Positions 58,990 to 64,000 of a DNA stretch of 64,000 bases are shown here, one piece after another. The DNA is from JANJTB01 sp032027125 (lineage in GTDB: Bacteria; Bacteroidota; Ignavibacteria; Kapaibacteriales; UBA2268), in contig JAVSMQ010000001.1 of the NCBI GenBank assembly GCA_032027125.1, forward strand, positions 2,482,568-2,546,567. Direction: 5' to 3'. Position numbers and translations under genes: made by a program. The stretch's first letter is position 1. Every line of letters starts with the position of its first letter. Under the pieces are notes generated by a model. The model saw nothing but the letters and a program-made list of their open reading frames with translations. It had not been told where the DNA came from and made no database searches.

Positions 58990-61049
58990 GATACGTAGTT
59001 TATGAATACGTAGCTCCCTTGAAAATTATTTTTTTGTTACCAAGCCAAGCATATTTCAAATTATTAAATTGGTTCATAGATTCGAGTAAAAGAGGTAGAT
59101 TTCTTTTCTTTTTCAGATTAACGATAATNCNTTCTTTTTCAATCTGAATATCTGCNCTATTGAGTAAAAACTTTTCATACAAATTCTGAATAGACAATTT
59201 CTCANATCTCGGCAAATCTCNGGCTAATAATCTGTAAATATTATGCGTAAGAATNGACATCGTNAAATCAAAATCAACTTTTATAACCATTGANGAAGAT
59301 ACATTATTAAGATGNAAAAATGAAATTTGNTCAGAAATTTCTTTTTCAACTAACCATCTTCTTGCNTATTTTCTAACNAAACTTTCAACTGAAGANTCGA
59401 AATCATTTGTAATNATNATNGCAGGTTTTATNTTCCCGTTTCCTGTAATCACNATTTGNCTGACCTCNCCCTCNTANCCTCTNAGNTTNACCCTTTGNTC
59501 ACNAACTTTTANNGTNCTTTTTTTATTTGANGANCCATCAATTCTAATAGTTTTCCATTTCGATTGTGGCANATTTTCAATCTCTTCAACTATATTTTTG
59601 CCTCGTCTGCGAATCGTTAAAAACTTTATTCCATCTTTATTTAAGCGGTTGAGATTTTCNTAATTTGTGAATTTNCTGTCAAAAACTAAATATTTNAAAT
59701 CCNTTTTNNCGTCAGAACNTTCTTTGTAAAAATCAAGGAATTCCAATATAACAGCACTTTCATCTTTGTGCATTATATTNGTATCCCCATAATCAACTAT
59801 NCCGCTGTCCTGATCCTGAGCCAGNACCGCCAGCATACTTGGAAGNGCTTTGTTACGTTTNCCNGACCAATTATTCTCTAAATGCNCGGAATCTCCCCAG
59901 TAAGGAATAGTNGTAAAATCAAGGTTAACCGTATCACTGATAAGTCCTAATTCAATCCATTTTTTACTTAATTTNATNAGNAAATCTTTATTNATATCCG
60001 ACGTTACTCTATGCGAGTACGAAGTAAACCAAGCTGCCTTCGGCAATACATTTAATCCGGCAAANAGTCCCGAACCCCTGTCCATNCACCAAATATTGTC
60101 AGCNGTATANCGCCTGNCANCNGATGCTTTTAGTGCCACAAAAGANAATATTGAACTTAATTTACTGATTTGTTTAGTCCCCGGATAATTGGATTCTTCA
60201 ATAATTTGTCGAATATCAAGCGACTCAATTAAAGGAAGCAAACATAAAATACCGGCTGAATCACTTTTGAATTCGTCTGTTTTTTGAATGTCAACAGATG
60301 CACTTTTTTCGGCTTCAATCTTTGGAAATACTAATTGTTGTTTAGTCTCTTTGCTTCGTCTCGGCAATCTTTTGAAACCGGCTTCATGCTGAATATTATA
60401 GATGGTTTTCTCAGAAAAATCGTACCCTTTGCTGTCAAGAATCGTTTTGATTTCAGGAACAGAATGATTAGTCAACCTGAGTTGAATAATCAAATTTTCC
60501 GCGGAAGCAATATTCTCTGGTCTTTTTCTGCCAGGTTTTTTATCAAGAAAGAAGATATCGGAATCACCACTTTTCCTTTTTTTTCTGAACCAGGTAACTA
60601 AGGTAGTGAATCCACGATAAGTATAACCGAACTTTTTAGCAACTTCGACAGCAGGAACACCATCAACAAAATACATTCTAAGAGCTTCATATTTCTTTTG
60701 AGAAATAGAAGTCGTATTTAAAAAATAGTCTTTGTCATTCATAAAAAACCTTTTTAAAAACGTGCAATAATTACCGTGATAAAAGTAATAAAAAATCATT
60801 AAACAACCAAATAAAAAATGTAAAAAAGCCATTAAGTGTGTATTTATTGGCTTTTAGAGGGTATTAGATATGTTGATAACTGGATTAACGATTTAATAAT
60901 ATTGCTATAAAAGCATATATAATACGTAATGCATTGTGTTACTGAACTGTTGATATTTCTATAACTGATTAATATTTAAAGACTTATATCTACATTTTTT
61001 ATTTAGTTCGATGTTTCAAATACTACAATTATTACCGTGAAAATCTGTG
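58967..61049 (-). mobile_element. Insertion sequence copy 1 (minus), 2083 bp
   Basis: The ends CACAGATTTTCACGG (58967-58981) and CCGTGAAAATCTGTG (61035-61049) form 15-bp inverted repeats. The element carries one transposase gene on the minus strand. It contains many N bases. A flanking target duplication was not seen: TTAA on the left and ATCA on the right. It is an exact-length mirror image of copy 2. Confidence 0.85.
59000..60742 (-). CDS. DDE transposase of the copy-1 IS
   Basis: The frame has about 580 codons from ATG 60742 (AAAGG upstream). The N-terminus has a helix-turn-helix (YEALRMYFVDGVPAVEVAKK) and KRPENIASAENLIIQLR. The DDE core is suggested by NLDF.TIPYWGDS, YLVFD.KFTN and RRWLVEKEIS. 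It resembles IS4-superfamily enzymes (perhaps IS1634-like), but the family is not certain. Dozens of codons contain N, so the sequence of this copy cannot be trusted in detail. Confidence 0.75.
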   Translation of the reverse strand: MNDKDYFLNTTSISQKKYEALRMYFVDGVPAVEVAKKFGYTYRGFTTLVTWFRKKRKSGDSDIFFLDKKPGRKRPENIASAENLIIQLRLTNHSVPEIKTILDSKGYDFSEKTIYNIQHEAGFKRLPRRSKETKQQLVFPKIEAEKSASVDIQKTDEFKSDSAGILCLLPLIESLDIRQIIEESNYPGTKQISKLSSIXSFVALKAXXXRXYXADNIWXMDRGSGXFAGLNVLPKAAWFTSYSHRVTSDXNKDXXXKLSKKWIELGLISDTVNLDFXTIPYWGDSXHLENNWXXKRNKXLPSMLAXLAQDQDSXIVDYGDXNIMHKDESAVILEFLDFYKEXSDXKXDXKYLVFDXKFTNXENLNRLNKDGIKFLTIRRRGKNIVEEIENXPQSKWKTIRIDXXSNKKXXXKVXXQRXXXRXXEXEVXQXVITGNGXIKPXXXITNDFXSSVESXVRKXARRWLVEKEISXQISFXHLNNVSXSMVIKVDFDXTMXILTHNIYRLLAXDLPRXEKLSIQNLYEKFLLNXADIQIEKEXIIVNLKKKRNLPLLLESMNQFNNLKYAWLGNKKIIFKGATYS

Positions 61050-61236
61050 ATCATTGGTAACAATTCAGCAAATTTTATGCTAATTGTCTGTCATAGCTTC
61101 ATCAATTTTTAGGGCTGTTTCATTCAAAAACATCACTTTGTTCATAATGACAAACATGATAATCTCAGTTTTTTGAGACAATCAAATGATAAATATTATA
61201 AGATTAAAAATCTTAAAAAGTATTCCTTTTATTTAA

Positions 61237-63319
61237 CACAGATTTTCACGGTAATAATTGTAGTATTTGAAACATCGAACTAAATAAAAAATGTAGATAT
61301 AAGTCTTTAAATATTAATCAGTTATAGAAATATCAACAGTTCAGTAACACAATGCATTACGTATTATATATGCTTTTATAGCAATATTATTAAATCGTTA
61401 ATCCAGTTATCAACATATCTAATACCCTCTAAAAGCCAATAAATACACACTTAATGGCTTTTTTACATTTTTTATTTGGTTGTTTAATGATTTTTTATTA
61501 CTTTTATCACGGTAATTATTGCACGTTTTTAAAAAGGTTTTTTATGAATGACAAAGACTATTTTTTAAATACGACTTCTATTTCTCAAAAGAAATATGAA
61601 GCTCTTAGAATGTATTTTGTTGATGGTGTTCCTGCTGTCGAAGTTGCTAAAAAGTTCGGTTATACTTATCGTGGATTCACTACCTTAGTTACCTGGTTCA
61701 GAAAAAAAAGGAAAAGTGGTGATTCCGATATCTTCTTTCTTGATAAAAAACCTGGCAGAAAAAGACCAGAGAATATTGCTTCCGCGGAAAATTTGATTAT
61801 TCAACTCAGGTTGACTAATCATTCTGTTCCTGAAATCAAAACGATTCTTGACAGCAAAGGGTACGATTTTTCTGAGAAAACCATCTATAATATTCAGCAT
61901 GAAGCCGGTTTCAAAAGATTGCCGAGACGAAGCAAAGAGACTAAACAACAATTAGTATTTCCAAAGATTGAAGCCGAAAAAAGTGCATCTGTTGACATTC
62001 AAAAAACAGACGAATTCAAAAGTGATTCAGCCGGTATTTTATGTTTGCTTCCTTTAATTGAGTCGCTTGATATTCGACAAATTATTGAAGAATCCAATTA
62101 TCCGGGGACTAAACAAATCAGTAAATTAAGTTCAATATTNTCTTTTGTGGCACTAAAAGCATCNGNTGNCAGGCGNTATACNGCTGACAATATTTGGTGN
62201 ATGGACAGGGGTTCGGGACTNTTTGCCGGATTAAATGTATTGCCGAAGGCAGCTTGGTTTACTTCGTACTCGCATAGAGTAACGTCGGATATNAATAAAG
62301 ATTTNCTNATNAAATTAAGTAAAAAATGGATTGAATTAGGACTTATCAGTGATACGGTTAACCTTGATTTTACNACTATTCCTTACTGGGGAGATTCCGN
62401 GCATTTAGAGAATAATTGGTCNGGNAAACGTAACAAAGCNCTTCCAAGTATGCTGGCGGTNCTGGCTCAGGATCAGGACAGCGGNATAGTTGATTATGGG
62501 GATACNAATATAATGCACAAAGATGAAAGTGCTGTTATATTGGAATTCCTTGATTTTTACAAAGAANGTTCTGACGNNAAAANGGATTTNAAATATTTAG
62601 TTTTTGACAGNAAATTCACAAATTANGAAAATCTCAACCGCTTAAATAAAGATGGAATAAAGTTTTTAACGATTCGCAGACGAGGCAAAAATATAGTTGA
62701 AGAGATTGAAAATNTGCCACAATCGAAATGGAAAACTATTAGAATTGATGGNTCNTCAAATAAAAAAAGNACNNTAAAAGTTNGTGANCAAAGGGTNAAN
62801 CTNAGAGGNTANGAGGGNGAGGTCAGNCAAATNGTGATTACAGGAAACGGGAAAATAAAACCTGCTATCATTATTACAAATGATTTCGAATCTTCAGTTG
62901 AAAGTTTGGTTAGAAAATANGCAAGAAGATGGTTAGTTGAAAAAGAAATTTCTGANCAAATTTCATTTTTNCATCTTAATAATGTATCTTCNTCAATGGT
63001 TATAAAAGTTGATTTTGATTTNACGATGTCNATTCTTACGCATAATATTTACAGATTATTAGCCNGAGATTTGCCGAGATATGAGAAATTGTCTATTCAG
63101 AATTTGTATGAAAAGTTTTTACTCAATAGTGCAGATATTCAGATTGAAAAAGAAAGCATTATCGTTAATCTGAAAAAGAAAAGAAATCTACCTCTTTTAC
63201 TCGAATCTATGAACCAATTTAATAATTTGAAATATGCTTGGCTTGGTAACAAAAAAATAATTTTCAAGGGAGCTACGTATTCATAAACTACGTATCTCAT
63301 TTTCCCGTGAAAATCTGTG
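61237..63319 (+). mobile_element. Insertion sequence copy 2 (plus), 2083 bp
   Basis: Same ends as copy 1 (CACAGATTTTCACGG at 61237 and CCGTGAAAATCTGTG ending 63319). TTTAA is present on both sides (61232-61236 and 63320-63324) and may be a 5-bp target duplication. A subterminal CACGGTAATTATTGCACG near 61508 resembles the inner end CACGGTAATAATTG and may be a transposase-binding or operator site. Confidence 0.85.
61544..63286 (+). CDS. DDE transposase of the copy-2 IS
   Basis: Same protein as that of copy 1, read on the plus strand from ATG 61544; an upstream ATG at 61454 lacks a good site. The first 190 codons and the last 60 are free of N. Motifs are as above, with LVRK.ARRWLVEKEIS near 470 and a conserved end (LKYAWLGNKKIIFKGATYS). 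The frame is open throughout apart from N codons, so a functional enzyme is possible. Confidence 0.75.
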   Translation: MNDKDYFLNTTSISQKKYEALRMYFVDGVPAVEVAKKFGYTYRGFTTLVTWFRKKRKSGDSDIFFLDKKPGRKRPENIASAENLIIQLRLTNHSVPEIKTILDSKGYDFSEKTIYNIQHEAGFKRLPRRSKETKQQLVFPKIEAEKSASVDIQKTDEFKSDSAGILCLLPLIESLDIRQIIEESNYPGTKQISKLSSIXSFVALKAXXXRXYXADNIWXMDRGSGXFAGLNVLPKAAWFTSYSHRVTSDXNKDXXXKLSKKWIELGLISDTVNLDFXTIPYWGDSXHLENNWXXKRNKXLPSMLAXLAQDQDSXIVDYGDXNIMHKDESAVILEFLDFYKEXSDXKXDXKYLVFDXKFTNXENLNRLNKDGIKFLTIRRRGKNIVEEIENXPQSKWKTIRIDXXSNKKXXXKVXXQRXXXRXXEXEVXQXVITGNGKIKPAIIITNDFESSVESLVRKXARRWLVEKEISXQISFXHLNNVSXSMVIKVDFDXTMXILTHNIYRLLAXDLPRYEKLSIQNLYEKFLLNSADIQIEKESIIVNLKKKRNLPLLLESMNQFNNLKYAWLGNKKIIFKGATYS

Positions 63320-63345
63320 TTTAATAATATTTAATTTCCAATAGT

Positions 63346-64000
63346 TTACCTCCAGTACTCTCTATCAAGACTGCGGTATTGAATTGCCTCGCTTATGTGG
63401 CTTGTCGAAATATTTTCCTCATTGTTCAAATCAGCGATGGTTCTGGATACTTTGAGTATTCTGTCATAAGCACGTGCTGATAATCCAAGCCGTGACATTG
63501 CTATTTTTAGCAATTCCTGAGAAGCAGTATCAAGCGAGCAGTATTTATGAATCTCCTGCGACGACATATCAGCATTTTTGAAAGAGCGTGAATTTTCAAA
63601 TCTGTTATGCTGAATTTTTCTTGCCCTTATGACTCTTTCACGTATAACTTTTGATGACTCACCCTCTCTTTTTGAAGACAGTTCCTGATACTTTACTGCC
63701 GGAACTTCAACATGAAGGTCAATTCTGTCGAGCAGCGGACCTGAAATCTTACCGAGATAATTCTGAATCTTCTGGGGTGAGCAGGAACATTCTTTTGTCG
63801 GGTCACCAAAATTACCGCATGGGCAGGGATTCATAGAGCATAACATCATGAAATTTGCAGGATATTCGACTGTACTTTTTGTTCGGGATATAATAATTTT
63901 CTTATCTTCGAGCGGCTGCCTAAGCACTTCAAGCACATTTCTTGCAAATTCGGGTAATTCATCCAGGAATAAAACTCCGTGATGAGCAAGAGAAATTTCT
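63346..64000 (-). CDS. comM: ComM/YifB-family Mg-chelatase-like AAA+ ATPase, C-terminal part
   Basis: The frame is open to the window edge, so the 5' part (about 300 residues) is missing. Visible landmarks: HHGVLFLDELPEF (Walker B, close to the edge), VLRQPLEDKKIIISR, MLCSMNPCPCGNFGDP with a Cys-rich loop, SGPLLDRIDLHVEVP, and the end LSARAYDRILKVSRTIADL with SEAIQYRSLDREYW. ComM is a hexameric helicase that promotes branch migration in natural transformation. It has a normal C-terminus. Confidence 0.93.
   Translation of the reverse strand, partial: EISLAHHGVLFLDELPEFARNVLEVLRQPLEDKKIIISRTKSTVEYPANFMMLCSMNPCPCGNFGDPTKECSCSPQKIQNYLGKISGPLLDRIDLHVEVPAVKYQELSSKREGESSKVIRERVIRARKIQHNRFENSRSFKNADMSSQEIHKYCSLDTASQELLKIAMSRLGLSARAYDRILKVSRTIADLNNEENISTSHISEAIQYRSLDREYWR

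Larger units (their letters stand above)
58967..63319. repeat. 4.35-kb inverted repeat (two ISs head to head)
   Basis: Arms 58967-61049 and 61237-63319 are reverse complements of 2083 bp each, apart from N bases. The spacer 61050-61236 is 187 bp, A/T-rich and has no gene. Many N positions mirror one another, although in parts of the plus copy they are resolved (for example near 63150). Confidence 0.9.

Noticed and set aside
58967..63319. A functional composite transposon carrying cargo
   Set aside because: The 187-bp spacer between the IS copies has no gene, and no outer target duplication could be established.

Overview
The window is a 64 kb piece of a low-GC chromosome, most likely from the Bacteroidota/Chlorobi side of the tree (Ignavibacteria- or Kapabacteria-like; this is inference). 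The evidence is three secreted proteins with type IX secretion (T9SS) C-terminal sorting domains plus an orphan sorting-domain remnant, an Omp28-like lipoprotein next to a DUF6029-like outer-membrane protein, many small lipoproteins with a Cys lipobox, and LVIVD-repeat and 2TM-domain proteins. Core genes are a minority: tRNA-Gln(UUG), prs, rplY, murQ, an Nfu-type Fe-S protein, map, a mannose-1-phosphate guanylyltransferase, hutU, a ferredoxin-NADP-reductase-like enzyme and the end of comM.

Layout. 1-5.4 kb: the end of a Mu-like prophage (capsid protein, DUF2190-type decoration protein, DUF1320/gp36, holin-like protein, secreted endolysin, LamG-type protein, DUF935 portal). The portal gene lies after the head and lysis genes, which is unusual. 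5.4-10.4 kb: repeats, an orphan sorting-domain remnant, a one-ORF BrnT-like toxin/CopG-like antitoxin fusion, a T9SS propeller protein, and two UmuD-like genes. One UmuD-like gene keeps a cleavage site but lost the nucleophile; the other keeps the nucleophile but lacks an obvious site. 10.8-12.6 kb: tRNA-Gln, prs, rplY. 12.7-20.9 kb: a polymorphic-toxin island with VapBC, an antitoxin plus a PIN toxin fragment fused in frame to an Rhs core ending in a GIY-YIG nuclease, two leucine-rich-repeat candidate immunity genes (the second split by an IS66-family element with exact 8-bp target duplications), an orphan Rhs tip with a phospholipase C-like motif and a lipoprotein partner, and a decayed third tip. 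21-29.4 kb: housekeeping genes, the Omp28/DUF6029 pair, and restriction-enzyme/RhuM debris. 29.8-34.1 kb: an LVIVD lipoprotein, two toxin-antitoxin modules (one with a nonsense-mutated toxin) between 17-bp direct repeats, and a GDPD-family phosphodiesterase. 34.2-38.5 kb: a surface protein with three exact-length 393-bp repeats and a T9SS protein. 38.5-40.9 kb: Rhs core fragments alternating with toxin-antitoxin pairs on the minus strand. 41-58.9 kb: mostly ordinary genes (M6-type protease, phosphatase, FNR, map, ECF sigma/anti-sigma cluster, GDP-mannose precursor enzyme, DUF971-hutU, a second ECF sigma factor, SDR). 58.97-63.32 kb: two 2083-bp IS copies head to head, forming a giant palindrome with many N bases. 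63.3-64 kb: the end of comM.

How it fits together. The common theme of the accessory parts is conflict modules (Rhs tips, immunity genes, type II toxin-antitoxin pairs) and their wreckage. Rhs core fragments directly abut type II toxin-antitoxin genes at three junctions in two separate loci, which suggests the modules travel or recombine together. The strongest candidates for something undescribed are the fused toxin-antitoxin, the complementary UmuD-like pair with a structured spacer, the LRR immunity family for a GIY-YIG Rhs tip, and the alternating Rhs/toxin-antitoxin array. Several repeat families also recur between genes: a MITE-like palindrome (4 copies), and a family headed by GTCTGAACC (at least 3 loci). 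Family names were assigned by eye without database searches.
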